IMG/VR virus record: IMGVR_UViG_3300029309_000033
Location: 1-59,385 of that record
Source of the DNA: a virus
Strand: one strand, 5' to 3'
Length of the DNA stretch: 59,385 nucleotides
Part shown: positions 13,628 through 18,948 of the stretch, piece after piece
Layout of the letters: every line of letters starts with the position of its first letter
How positions within the stretch are numbered: the first letter of the stretch is position 1
Notes under the pieces: model-generated
Told to the model about the DNA's origin: nothing
The model's input: only the letters and a program-made list of their open reading frames with translations
The model's database searches: none
Program-made: the position numbers and the translations under genes

Positions 13628-13783
13628 ATGTTAAAAGCAATATATTTCGCATTACATTTTGCAATGTTAATGCTAGGTACGGTTATAGCTATTCACATTG
13701 ATTTGTGGTTAGGTTTAGCGATAGCAATTACATTTGGTGTAAAGTTTTTCTTTATGCTGCCAAATAATAAAGAAGGTTTTTAA
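13628..13783 (+). CDS. Small membrane protein, 51 aa
   Basis: MLKAIYFALHFAMLMLGTVI then IDLWLGLAIAITFGVKFFFM: two hydrophobic stretches of about 18 residues separated by a short HID turn, with a polar tail. It has the early ribosome box. A two-pass inner membrane protein, for instance a superinfection-exclusion or antiholin-like protein, is possible; unproven. Confidence 0.55.
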   Translation: MLKAIYFALHFAMLMLGTVIAIHIDLWLGLAIAITFGVKFFFMLPNNKEGF

Positions 13784-13800
13784 ATAGAAAGGATAAAAGA

Positions 13801-14046
13801 ATGAAAGAAGATAAATTATGGGAATGGGACAGTATGATAAATTATTTATACGGTAAAGATGTGGTTGATGCCTACCCAGACGGGTGGAGTTGTATTAGCT
13901 GTGGTGCTGAATTTACTGAAAAAACAATAGATGTTGAGTGTCTTTATGTTATTCACAACAGAGAAGGAACAGAATGTTTAAAATGTGTAAATCAACAAGC
14001 TAAAGGTAGTCATGAACTAACAAAGGTGCGACAATATGGTGCTTGA
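13801..14046 (+). CDS. Early zinc-finger-like protein, 81 aa
   Basis: MKEDKLWEWDSMINYLYGKD is followed by a region with CISCGAEF, then EC, HN and CLKC, consistent with one zinc ribbon. Last gene of the early block before the structured RNA. The early box precedes it. Possible transcription or translation regulator; inferred from the metal site. Confidence 0.65.
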   Translation: MKEDKLWEWDSMINYLYGKDVVDAYPDGWSCISCGAEFTEKTIDVECLYVIHNREGTECLKCVNQQAKGSHELTKVRQYGA

Positions 14047-14083
14047 TATTATAGGATTTTATGTATATTTATAGGACAACCAA

Positions 14084-14436
14084 CAAATAAACATTGCAAG
14101 TTTATTTGGCTTTGTGGCAGAACAACGCTTAAGCGGGTGTAATGCACAGGATCGGAGGGTTACGGGCTAGTGCCTGAAGACACCGAAACTGGTTGTGAGT
14201 ACCGACCATCTATCAAAAAGATACTTGGACGCTTCGGGAAAGCTTGTGGGTGATCTACCAAGATAGTCCCACCAAGCAGGTTAAATAGGTGAGTACGCGA
14301 GTGCTGTATCGATATGGGTGAACCAAAAAAGTGACATTTATATGACCAATAAAGGTTCAACAAAACTCATAGGAGGTGCTATATGCGTCCTTACGCCAGA
14401 TACCCCACCCGAAAGGGTGGGGATACAAAAATCTAA
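14084..14436 (+). ncRNA. Candidate structured RNA, possibly a leader for a 17-aa ORF
   Basis: This stretch is clearly richer in G and C than its surroundings and folds on the plus strand into many helices. CAAATAAAC pairs with GTTTATTTG (14084-14108); GGGC with GCCT around 14164; TATC with GATA (14211-14223). A three-way junction is closed by CTTG/CAAG (14224-14227 with 14273-14276), with arms GCTT/AAGC and GTGGG/CCCAC, the second capped by ATCT-ACCA-AGAT. AGTAC-GCGA-GTGCT has a GNRA loop, TGAACC pairs with GGTTCA (14319-14359), GCGT-CCTT-ACGC follows, and CCCCACCC-GAAA-GGGTGGGG is last. It is not a tRNA, tmRNA, RNase P RNA or group I intron as far as I can see. Confidence 0.65.
14383..14436 (+). 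CDS. 17-aa ORF with perfect Shine-Dalgarno at end of structured RNA
   Basis: AGGAGG sits six bases before ATG, the strongest ribosome site in this half of the genome and unlike the usual GAAAGGATAAA. The ORF reads MRPYARYPTRKGGDTKI and then stops. Two hairpins (GCGT-CCTT-ACGC and the GAAA-capped CCCCACCC stem) are part of its coding sequence. The stop overlaps the end of the convergent 81-aa gene by four bases. It could be a leader peptide whose translation is controlled by the RNA fold, or a tiny effector. Function unknown. Confidence 0.5.
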   Translation: MRPYARYPTRKGGDTKI

Positions 14437-14678
14437 AGTTTCTTCTTAACAGATCCCATTTTCCAAGATTGCTGCGTTGATAGTTCTATAACAAGTCTAT
14501 GACTTTCTCTTGCGCCAATAATATTATTTTCAAATAAACTTATTGAGAGAATATCAAATTGACCGTCTGGTGAATGAAACTCGCCTTGTGGTAACTTAAC
14601 AACTACTCTCGCATCTTGACATGTGGGGGACTTTAAAAACCTGTCTAATTGTCTAGCTAATTCTTTCGCATTAATCAT
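14433..14678 (-). CDS. Protein of 81 aa next to TerS, unknown
   Basis: MINAKELARQLDRFLKSPTC, then DARVVVKLPQGEFHSPDGQF: one helix followed by a beta-rich part, ending WKMGSVKKKL. It is read away from terS from a shared 33-bp inverted repeat. No family recognised. It is the only minus-strand gene between the early block and terS, so it may be separately controlled, for example a regulator of the divergent pair. Confidence 0.65.
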   Translation of the reverse strand: MINAKELARQLDRFLKSPTCQDARVVVKLPQGEFHSPDGQFDILSISLFENNIIGARESHRLVIELSTQQSWKMGSVKKKL

Positions 14679-14682
14679 GTAT

Positions 14683-14715
14683 TTGACATTTAAAGTTATT
14701 TGCCGTAAATGTCAA
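14683..14715. promoter_or_regulatory. 33-bp inverted repeat between divergent 81-aa gene and terS
   Basis: TTGACATTTA (14683-14692) and TAAATGTCAA (14706-14715) are perfect inverted arms spanning 33 bp. Each arm begins with the consensus -35 hexamer TTGACA pointing inward, as in a pair of overlapping divergent promoters or a dimer operator. The region at 33202-33234 has the same total span and nearly the same arms. Confidence 0.65.
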
Positions 14716-15263
14716 GAATGGGTGTACCGAAAAGATTAACAGAAATGCAGAGAAAATTTGCAAACCTTTTAGTATCAAATGAAGGCCGCAAATATGGCTA
14801 TGAGTGCGCCATAGAAGCAGGCTACGAGAAGGATAGATCAAGGCAGACAGCTTATGAACTACAAAACCCTAAATTATATCCATTAGTTGTAAAATATATT
14901 GGTGAGATTAGAGAAGAATACCAGAAGAAATACGAAGTAACTTATGAAAAACATATAACAGAACTAGCAAAAATCAGGGAACAAGCATTAAAGAAGGGTG
15001 CATTCTCGGCAGCTAGTAACGCAGAAGTTGCAAGGGGTAAAGCTGCGGGTCTATATGTCGAACAGAAAATAATTCGAACTGGTAAATTAGACGACATGTC
15101 AAAAGCAGAAATGGAAGAAGAACTAAAAAAGATTATAGACGAATATTCACCTATCTTAGAAAATGTTACTGTTGATGATGTAAAGAAAAATATCGAGAAG
15201 AAAAGATTACCGCGACTTAAGAAAGTTTCGTCAACTTCTTCACCCAAGAACGAGGTATCATAG
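14709..15263 (+). CDS. terS: Terminase small subunit
   Basis: 184 aa. The N-terminal MGVPKRLTEMQRKFANLLVS and YECAIEAGYEKDRSRQTAYE form the helix-turn-helix DNA-recognition fold of Terminase_2-type small subunits. A long helical oligomerisation region follows (REQALKKGAFSAASNAEVAR), then a basic tail. It marks packaging sites for TerL. The first ATG lies inside the inverted-repeat arm; an ATG nine bases later (14718) is an alternative. It sits on the opposite strand from terL. Confidence 0.85.
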   Translation: MSRMGVPKRLTEMQRKFANLLVSNEGRKYGYECAIEAGYEKDRSRQTAYELQNPKLYPLVVKYIGEIREEYQKKYEVTYEKHITELAKIREQALKKGAFSAASNAEVARGKAAGLYVEQKIIRTGKLDDMSKAEMEEELKKIIDEYSPILENVTVDDVKKNIEKKRLPRLKKVSSTSSPKNEVS

Positions 15264-15510
15264 TTCTATCACCGAAGGTAATAGTGCCGTCATCATCTTT
15301 ATCATAGCTTGCAAAAATTTTAATTGATTTTTTATCTTTTGAATACAACCAACCTTCGTTAACTGGTGTCGCCAGTTTCATCTTATCAAATTCTTTGTCT
15401 GTAGCCCAACCACTATCGGACACGCAATCAATCCATTCGACACGATATTTTGGATAAGGTATGTCATTTGACCTGGTGCTAGTCATATTTAGTTTTCTTT
15501 TTTTAGGCAT
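15217..15510 (-). CDS. Protein of 97 aa convergent with TerS, unknown
   Basis: Basic start MPKKRKLNMTSTRSNDIPYP, then KYRVEWIDCVSDSGWATDKE and a beta-rich core ending DRTMIPRSWVKKLTKLS. It overlaps the end of terS by 47 bases on the opposite strand. The YRVEWxDxxSDSGWxxxxE pattern is one I recall from small proteins of marine phages; function unknown. Confidence 0.7.
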   Translation of the reverse strand: MPKKRKLNMTSTRSNDIPYPKYRVEWIDCVSDSGWATDKEFDKMKLATPVNEGWLYSKDKKSIKIFASYDKDDDGTITFGDRTMIPRSWVKKLTKLS

Positions 15511-15780
15511 GAGGGGGTTATATCAGACCCCTATAGGTTTTCCATGAGAAATTATGTCAATATGGAGTTCAAAACACTCGCGCGGCCCCTATATACTTGA
15601 TTACATATGACAATATACATGTAATCCTATGCTTTAAAACCATTGGTATTCCTTACTGATCACCAAAGAGCCAGATCACCTCTATTTTTAAACACGCTTT
15701 TGCAAATTTTAATATATCCAGAAACCTATAGGTTGGTGATGAACCGCATAAAACCTAGCTTTTCTATTTTTGCCCCCTGA
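15511..15780. other. Intergenic region with palindromes, no gene seen
   Basis: Contains CCTATAGG near 15533 and the 12-base perfect palindrome AACCTATAGGTT at 15723-15734. The word GATCACC occurs twice within 20 bases near 15660-15680. The GATTACAT/ATGTAATC operator-like site lies inside. It probably carries the promoter for the 97-aa gene and the start of a plus-strand transcript into the structured region that follows. Confidence 0.45.
15599..15626. promoter_or_regulatory. Operator-like palindrome GATTACAT/ATGTAATC
   Basis: GATTACAT (15599-15606) and ATGTAATC (15619-15626) are perfect inverted arms 12 bases apart, with GACAATAT in between. The same half-sites recur at 16216-16250 and 20324-20356, always before minus-strand genes. 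Confidence 0.5.
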
Positions 15781-15811
15781 CACCTGATATTTAAACCCAG
15801 TATCAAGGGAC

Positions 15812-16006
15812 ATGATCAGTCCCCGTGCGTTTACGGGAGCTACTCCCAACGCAGCTAAACTAATCTCAGATCCATTGTCCCGCTACATGTACAGTCGCGA
15901 ACCCGTTACAATGGATCAGAGATCAGCTCTAGGGCAAACCAAGCAGGATAATGCTAAAATCCCTAGAGATGATCCTCAAATGAGGGGGTTATCCCCCCTT
16001 ATTTGA
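15812..16006 (+). CDS. Possible 64-aa protein within structured region
   Basis: Open frame MISPRAFTGATPNAAKLISD then PLSRYMYSREPVTMDQRSAL, stopping at TGA inside the terminal hairpin. AAGGGA lies directly before the ATG, too close for a good ribosome site. The residue mix (Pro, Arg, Ser, Met) is unlike most neighbours. It may be a real small protein or only a reading of the structured RNA. Confidence 0.35.
   Translation: MISPRAFTGATPNAAKLISDPLSRYMYSREPVTMDQRSALGQTKQDNAKIPRDDPQMRGLSPLI
15976..16006. terminator. Bidirectional hairpin terminator
   Basis: TCAAAT, GA, GGGGG, loop TTAT, CCCCC, then ATTTGA form a long stem. Stop codons of the plus-strand 64-aa frame and the minus-strand 75-aa gene both fall in this hairpin. 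It lies between converging transcripts, so it can serve both. Confidence 0.65.
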
Positions 16007-16216
16007 ACCTTTTAAACCAGAAAGAGGGTCGTTCTTTTGTCCTAGTTCTTCTAATTTAACAATCTCGCCTTGTATATGCACTATCAGATCGCGTAGAACT
16101 GATATCTTTGCATAAATACTAGCCGTAGTGCTAACATCATTGAAAGACTTAGCCAATGTAAAAGCAAGATCGCTGTCCCTATTCTCTTTTTTGTTTTTAT
16201 TTATATCTGTATTCAT
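15989..16216 (-). CDS. Small protein, 75 aa, last gene of minus middle block
   Basis: MNTDINKNKKENRDSDLAFT, then a helical region (SIYAKISVLRDLIVHIQGEI) and a Gly/Lys tail. The start lies in a GGATTACATG sequence and shares its first bases and upstream 20 bases with the leader ORF at 20228-20326. Soluble helical protein, unknown function. Confidence 0.6.
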   Translation of the reverse strand: MNTDINKNKKENRDSDLAFTLAKSFNDVSTTASIYAKISVLRDLIVHIQGEIVKLEELGQKNDPLSGLKGSNKGG

Positions 16217-16250
16217 GTAATCCTTGTATCATTGACAATATAGGATTACA
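16216..16250. promoter_or_regulatory. Operator-like inverted repeat TGTAATCCT/AGGATTACA
   Basis: Nine-base perfect arms at 16216-16224 and 16242-16250 overlapping the start codon of the 75-aa gene. Between them lies TTGACAATAT. It belongs to the same motif family as 15599-15626 and 20324-20356 and could be a repressor site controlling translation start or transcription. Confidence 0.5.
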
Positions 16251-16302
16251 ATATAATATTAATGAGTGCGACATTATTGTACAATTAAGGCAGATATCAC
16301 TT

Positions 16303-16980
16303 TTAAGCCTCATTTTGATAAAATTTACTAACTCTAGCTAAAAACATATGCTGATACTTGATAAATTCCTTACCTTTTACTTGAAACTTTTGGAAATATT
16401 TATCTGGGGTACACATTAGAATGACCCCTTGCGTGATTTCTGTATTATAGACATGATTATGCGCCATAGCATAGGCCCCTAGTTGCATGAAATAATCTTC
16501 AATCCATTCTTTACGCTTTGGTTTATTCGATTGCTTAAAATCTACGATACTATCCTCGTAATCATACACCCCTACAAGGTCTGTAGCGCCTGCATATAGG
16601 CCTGGATAGTATAATGTAACCTCAGACCCCCATATTTCAGACATATCACATAAACCCTTGTCTATGATCATTTGCGCCATGTCGCCTGCTACTTGTCCCT
16701 CGTCAGTTAGATCCATGTGTCCTTTACCTAAAATATATCTCTCTAAATGCAAGTGCATGTTAGTCCCTCTGCTTGCAGCAGTATTCTTGACACGCTCGGC
16801 TTCTACCGCACCCACTTTCGCCTTCCATCTATTAATCGATTCTTGTTTTTCTTTTGACTGTGTTGCCTGTAAAATGGTCGTTACACTCGGCAGCTTTTTA
16901 CCAGTTATCTCGTAGTGACGCTTACCTTCAATAGAAGTACGCATAGATGCAGGGTAATTAAATTGTTTATTCCATTTCAT
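16303..16980 (-). CDS. RecB/Cas4-like PD-(D/E)XK exonuclease
   Basis: 225 aa. Shows the pattern of phage RecB-like nucleases: TKAxxRGTNMHLHLE-like His motif near residue 76, Glu120, LYAGATDLVGVYD (Asp134), IVDFKQS (Asp147, Lys149) and the QLGAYAMA helix (Gln166, Tyr170). Such enzymes recycle host DNA and process phage recombination intermediates, standing in for T7 gp6. Directly follows a tiny membrane protein gene. Confidence 0.8.
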   Translation of the reverse strand: MKWNKQFNYPASMRTSIEGKRHYEITGKKLPSVTTILQATQSKEKQESINRWKAKVGAVEAERVKNTAASRGTNMHLHLERYILGKGHMDLTDEGQVAGDMAQMIIDKGLCDMSEIWGSEVTLYYPGLYAGATDLVGVYDYEDSIVDFKQSNKPKRKEWIEDYFMQLGAYAMAHNHVYNTEITQGVILMCTPDKYFQKFQVKGKEFIKYQHMFLARVSKFYQNEA

Positions 16981-17086
16981 CGTCTCTCTTTTCTAAATGA
17001 TTTACTATAAAAAGTATAATAACACTCGCCAGTAGTATTAAAAACATACCAAGCAAAAACATACCTAAACCATGAAAAAATGTCAT
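16967..17086 (-). CDS. Single-pass membrane protein, 39 aa
   Basis: MTFFHGLGMFLLGMFLILLA and then SVIILFIVNHLEKRDDEME: one long hydrophobic helix and a charged end. Its ATG overlaps the endonuclease stop (ATGA) and its own stop lies in the exonuclease start, so it sits exactly in a coupled chain. Role unknown. Confidence 0.55.
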   Translation of the reverse strand: MTFFHGLGMFLLGMFLILLASVIILFIVNHLEKRDDEME

Positions 17087-17505
17087 TCTAAACTCATAGC
17101 TTGTTTATATTCTTCTAAACTTACAACCTTGTCATTCATTATCTCTAGCTTTGAAGAATAATGATCTATTATTTTTTGTATTTTATGTAATTTTACATGC
17201 GCATAAGGCCAAAGTAATCTTGCAACATAATAAGCCTCTCTATGTTGACAACGCCAACGCCATTGTTTTTTCCAACCAAGCGTATATTTAGTTTTATATC
17301 TCTTTGGATTTACTGTTCCAACTTTTAAAATTTCATGGATCCATTTTAAAATAGACTGGTCCGTCATGGATATCTCTAATCTTATGCTCCATGTCGGATA
17401 CGCTCTTTTATTATGTGGTCTCTTTCGATCATATTGTTTGTAAGATACACAACCCTCGCCATCAAATAGGCCTGCGATATAAGCCAAGTTAGTATCACTC
17501 GGCAT
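17083..17505 (-). CDS. Free-standing LAGLIDADG homing endonuclease
   Basis: 140 aa with one LAGLIDADG motif, AYIAGLFDGEGCV (residues 8-20), including the catalytic acid in LFDGEG, then a typical beta-rich region (YPTWSIRLEISMTDQSILKW) and conserved CQHREAYYVARLL. A single motif means it should act as a homodimer. Not inside any intron or intein that I can see. It probably spreads itself between related phages by cutting an unoccupied site. Confidence 0.85.
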   Translation of the reverse strand: MPSDTNLAYIAGLFDGEGCVSYKQYDRKRPHNKRAYPTWSIRLEISMTDQSILKWIHEILKVGTVNPKRYKTKYTLGWKKQWRWRCQHREAYYVARLLWPYAHVKLHKIQKIIDHYSSKLEIMNDKVVSLEEYKQAMSLE

Positions 17506-17617
17506 CAGGTTTCTCTATTCCACCATATATCCCCGCTCCTACATTAATTATGTCCGTTGCGCTGCAATGACTTAAGCAAAGGGTGATTATCAAAATACTC
17601 GTCAAATTCTTTATCAT
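17495..17617 (-). CDS. Small exported or membrane-anchored peptide, 40 aa
   Basis: Start chosen at the ATG preceded by AAAGGAG and a seven-base gap. Reads MIKNLTSILIITLCLSHCSA, a good signal-peptide or lipoprotein-like segment, then DIINVGAGIYGGIEKPDAE. It is read within the zinc-finger gene in another frame and overlaps the start of the endonuclease by 11 bases. Could be a tiny lipoprotein, for example a spanin-like partner; not certain. Confidence 0.5.
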   Translation of the reverse strand: MIKNLTSILIITLCLSHCSATDIINVGAGIYGGIEKPDAE

Positions 17618-17741
17618 GAACTTCTCCTTTAGAATTGCAAATAACACATTGCATGACTGTGTCATTTGCAGGATTTTGTGTTTTTTTAACCTTAACAAAT
17701 CCGTTACCCTTACAATTAGGACAGATTTTCTTTTGTGTCAT
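17544..17741 (-). CDS. DnaJ-type zinc-finger protein, 65 aa
   Basis: MTQKKICPNCKGNGFVKVKK, then MQCVICNSKGEVHDKEFDEY. CPNCKGNG and CVICNSKG match the paired CxxCxGxG units of DnaJ zinc fingers, here as a stand-alone protein with one zinc site. Likely a protein-protein or chaperone-related adaptor. Overlaps both neighbours. Confidence 0.7.
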   Translation of the reverse strand: MTQKKICPNCKGNGFVKVKKTQNPANDTVMQCVICNSKGEVHDKEFDEYFDNHPLLKSLQRNGHN

Positions 17742-17871
17742 CTTTCTTATTTACAGCTTTCTCTTGTTTTAATGATGCTAACATTGCAATAAGTTGTGCA
17801 ACCTCACCGTATGGTCTTCTATACATGTAGGCTATTAGCTCTTTTCTTTGTTCCTCTGTTAACTTAAACAT
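17716..17871 (-). CDS. Small helical protein, 51 aa
   Basis: GGAGAAATA before ATG, then MFKLTEEQRKELIAYMYRRP and YGEVAQLIAMLASLKQEKAV. A compact helix-loop-helix. The xLTxxQRxELIxYMxxRPYxEVxxLIxxL pattern is one I recall from small uncharacterised phage proteins. Starts in a TAATG overlap with the RHH gene. Confidence 0.6.
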   Translation of the reverse strand: MFKLTEEQRKELIAYMYRRPYGEVAQLIAMLASLKQEKAVNKKDDTKENLS

Positions 17872-18041
17872 TATTTCTCCTTCATTTTACCGTTAAGTCT
17901 TTTTGCTTTTTCATTAGCTATACATTCTACAGTTTTAGATATGGATAACTTAGTGTCGGGCAATAATGACTTAGACAACTTCTCTAGAATAGAGTATGTT
18001 TCATGTGTTAGTGAAACATTTTTATATTTGTTTTTATTCAT
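17871..18041 (-). CDS. Ribbon-helix-helix-like protein, 56 aa
   Basis: MNKNKYKNVSLTHETYSILE then KLSKSLLPDTKLSISKTVEC: a short beta strand (KNVSLTHET) followed by two helices, the pattern of Arc/MetJ/CopG DNA-binding dimers. GAAAGGAAACAA precedes the ATG. It lies first in its coupled cluster and next to a divergent promoter region, so it may regulate that promoter. Assigned from pattern only. Confidence 0.55.
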   Translation of the reverse strand: MNKNKYKNVSLTHETYSILEKLSKSLLPDTKLSISKTVECIANEKAKRLNGKMKEK

Positions 18042-18096
18042 TTGTTTCCTTTCATATATTAATTGTGATAATATAGGAGATTAATTTAATAAGTCA
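18042..18096. promoter_or_regulatory. Divergent promoter region between RHH gene and secreted protein
   Basis: 55 bases of nearly pure A/T with ATATAGGAGATTAATTT and TGTGATAATATAGG. Reads outward to both sides. Contains TATAGG as in other early promoter-like stretches. A likely binding place for the adjacent RHH protein. Confidence 0.4.
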
Positions 18097-18312
18097 ATGA
18101 CTAAATTCGTGCTGTTCATGTGGATCTGTAGTAGTGTAGCGCAACAATGTATACCAGGTGTATTACCGCAAACAGTTTTTGATACTTATAAAGAGTGTGC
18201 TGTGTTTGGCTATGATCATTCATCAAAAGTTTTAAACAACATGTCTGTTGAAGACATGGAAAAGTATAGAACCAGTATTATACTTCAATGTAGAGAAGAC
18301 GCTACAACTTAA
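18097..18312 (+). CDS. Small exported Cys-containing protein, 71 aa
   Basis: MTKFVLFMWICSSVAQQCIP gives a clean signal peptide, followed by a helical mature part with further Cys (KECAVFGY, LQCREDATT). It is the only plus-strand gene inside the minus-strand middle block. A periplasmic product fits a role in lysis or superinfection exclusion; unproven. It overlaps the convergent gene by four bases. Confidence 0.55.
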   Translation: MTKFVLFMWICSSVAQQCIPGVLPQTVFDTYKECAVFGYDHSSKVLNNMSVEDMEKYRTSIILQCREDATT

Positions 18313-18518
18313 TAACATATGCAACCATACAGGTCGCCTGATCCGTCATTCATGACATGAACATTAACTGGGTAATCGTAATAAGTTGTTAGGTGTAATC
18401 TTAATATATCGCAAAGATCAAAACAATCTACCTCACTCAAAAGTTCTACGCCTGCCACCATTTCCTTTGTTACCGCCACTAGATGATATAGTCCATCGCT
18501 TAATAATATTAGATCCAT
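18309..18518 (-). CDS. Small protein, 69 aa, unknown
   Basis: MDLILLSDGLYHLVAVTKEM then VAGVELLSEVDCFDLCDILR and a short C-terminal LYGCICY. No clear ribosome site at the first ATG; it overlaps the next upstream gene by 86 bases. The protein looks folded and Cys-rich. Medium support. Confidence 0.45.
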   Translation of the reverse strand: MDLILLSDGLYHLVAVTKEMVAGVELLSEVDCFDLCDILRLHLTTYYDYPVNVHVMNDGSGDLYGCICY

Positions 18519-18618
18519 AAAGTTTGTATATGAGTTGATACCATTGTTTCTTATACTTCGGATTCTTCGTCTCGTTCCAAAGTCTTGCTGTTTCGTCTAT
18601 TTTGTTTTGTGTAGTCAT
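18433..18618 (-). CDS. Small basic protein, 61 aa, unknown
   Basis: From the second Met: MTTQNKIDETARLWNETKNP then KYKKQWYQLIYKLYGSNII. Helical N-terminus, Gly/Arg-rich tail. A start at 18636 is possible. It overlaps genes on both sides, in a set of three mutually overlapping small frames. Confidence 0.5.
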   Translation of the reverse strand: MTTQNKIDETARLWNETKNPKYKKQWYQLIYKLYGSNIIKRWTISSSGGNKGNGGRRRTFE

Positions 18619-18781
18619 TCTTTTTGTTACCTGCATCTATTATTTTTTTAAGGCCATGACCGATTAACTTTACATCAACACCGTAGGGTCGCCATTGTTT
18701 TTTCATAATATTAAGTTCAAGCACAAAATTACCCCATTGTTTTTGCGTGATACCTTCAACATTAAGAGTTATTTTTTTCAT
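18551..18781 (-). CDS. Small basic protein, 76 aa, unknown
   Basis: MKKITLNVEGITQKQWGNFV then LELNIMKKQWRPYGVDVKLI: alpha/beta fold with a basic, Asn/Arg-rich tail. Starts within the ATGA of the upstream gene. I recall proteins of the xxxxLExxIMKKxWxPYGxxVxLxAxGLKKIxxxG pattern in marine phages; no known function. Confidence 0.6.
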   Translation of the reverse strand: MKKITLNVEGITQKQWGNFVLELNIMKKQWRPYGVDVKLIGHGLKKIIDAGNKKNDYTKQNRRNSKTLERDEESEV

Positions 18782-18948
18782 TTTTTCTTCAATCGTTTCA
18801 TCTCCATATACATATCTTGCAGATCCATCACCTTACAATCTTCTATAAAATTTTTCAACTCAACCCGCATGGTGTTTCGTTCTTGGTGCATCTTGATTTT
18901 ATTTTTAAGTTGCACCTCATTTATTCTCCATTTAGTTTGATCTGTCAT
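18778..18948 (-). CDS. Small helical protein, 56 aa
   Basis: MTDQTKWRINEVQLKNKIKM then HQERNTMRVELKNFIEDCKV: one long charged helix. Coupled to the next gene by an ATGA overlap. Not recognised. Confidence 0.55.
   Translation of the reverse strand: MTDQTKWRINEVQLKNKIKMHQERNTMRVELKNFIEDCKVMDLQDMYMEMKRLKKK

Larger units (their letters stand above)
15785..16010 (+). ncRNA. Second candidate structured RNA, ends in a strong hairpin
   Basis: A GC-rich island with helices on the plus strand: CCCGT/ACGGG (15822-15837); TCTC-A-GATCCATTGT with ACAATGGATC-A-GAGA (15864-15878 and 15908-15922, one A-A mismatch, 29-base loop containing TACATGTA); CTCTAGGG with CCCTAGAG (15927-15934 and 15961-15968) enclosing AGCA/TGCT. 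It ends in the G5/C5 hairpin described separately. It may also encode a 64-aa protein, so RNA and protein roles are not separable here. Confidence 0.45.

Noticed and set aside
14026-14033. GTGCGACA as a group II intron 5' end
   Set aside because: The same word occurs at 10136 and 16266, no domain V hairpin with an AGC triad is present, and no reverse transcriptase is encoded.
14160-14363. 67-aa minus-strand frame through the structured region
   Set aside because: It has no ribosome site, and the GNRA loops and helices read on the plus strand explain the composition better.
14084-14436. Group I intron, RNase P RNA or tmRNA
   Set aside because: AAGATAGTCCC resembles a group I S element, but its partner R element is missing and the bases pair locally in the GTGGG/CCCAC hairpin. 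Conserved RNase P and tmRNA blocks are absent.
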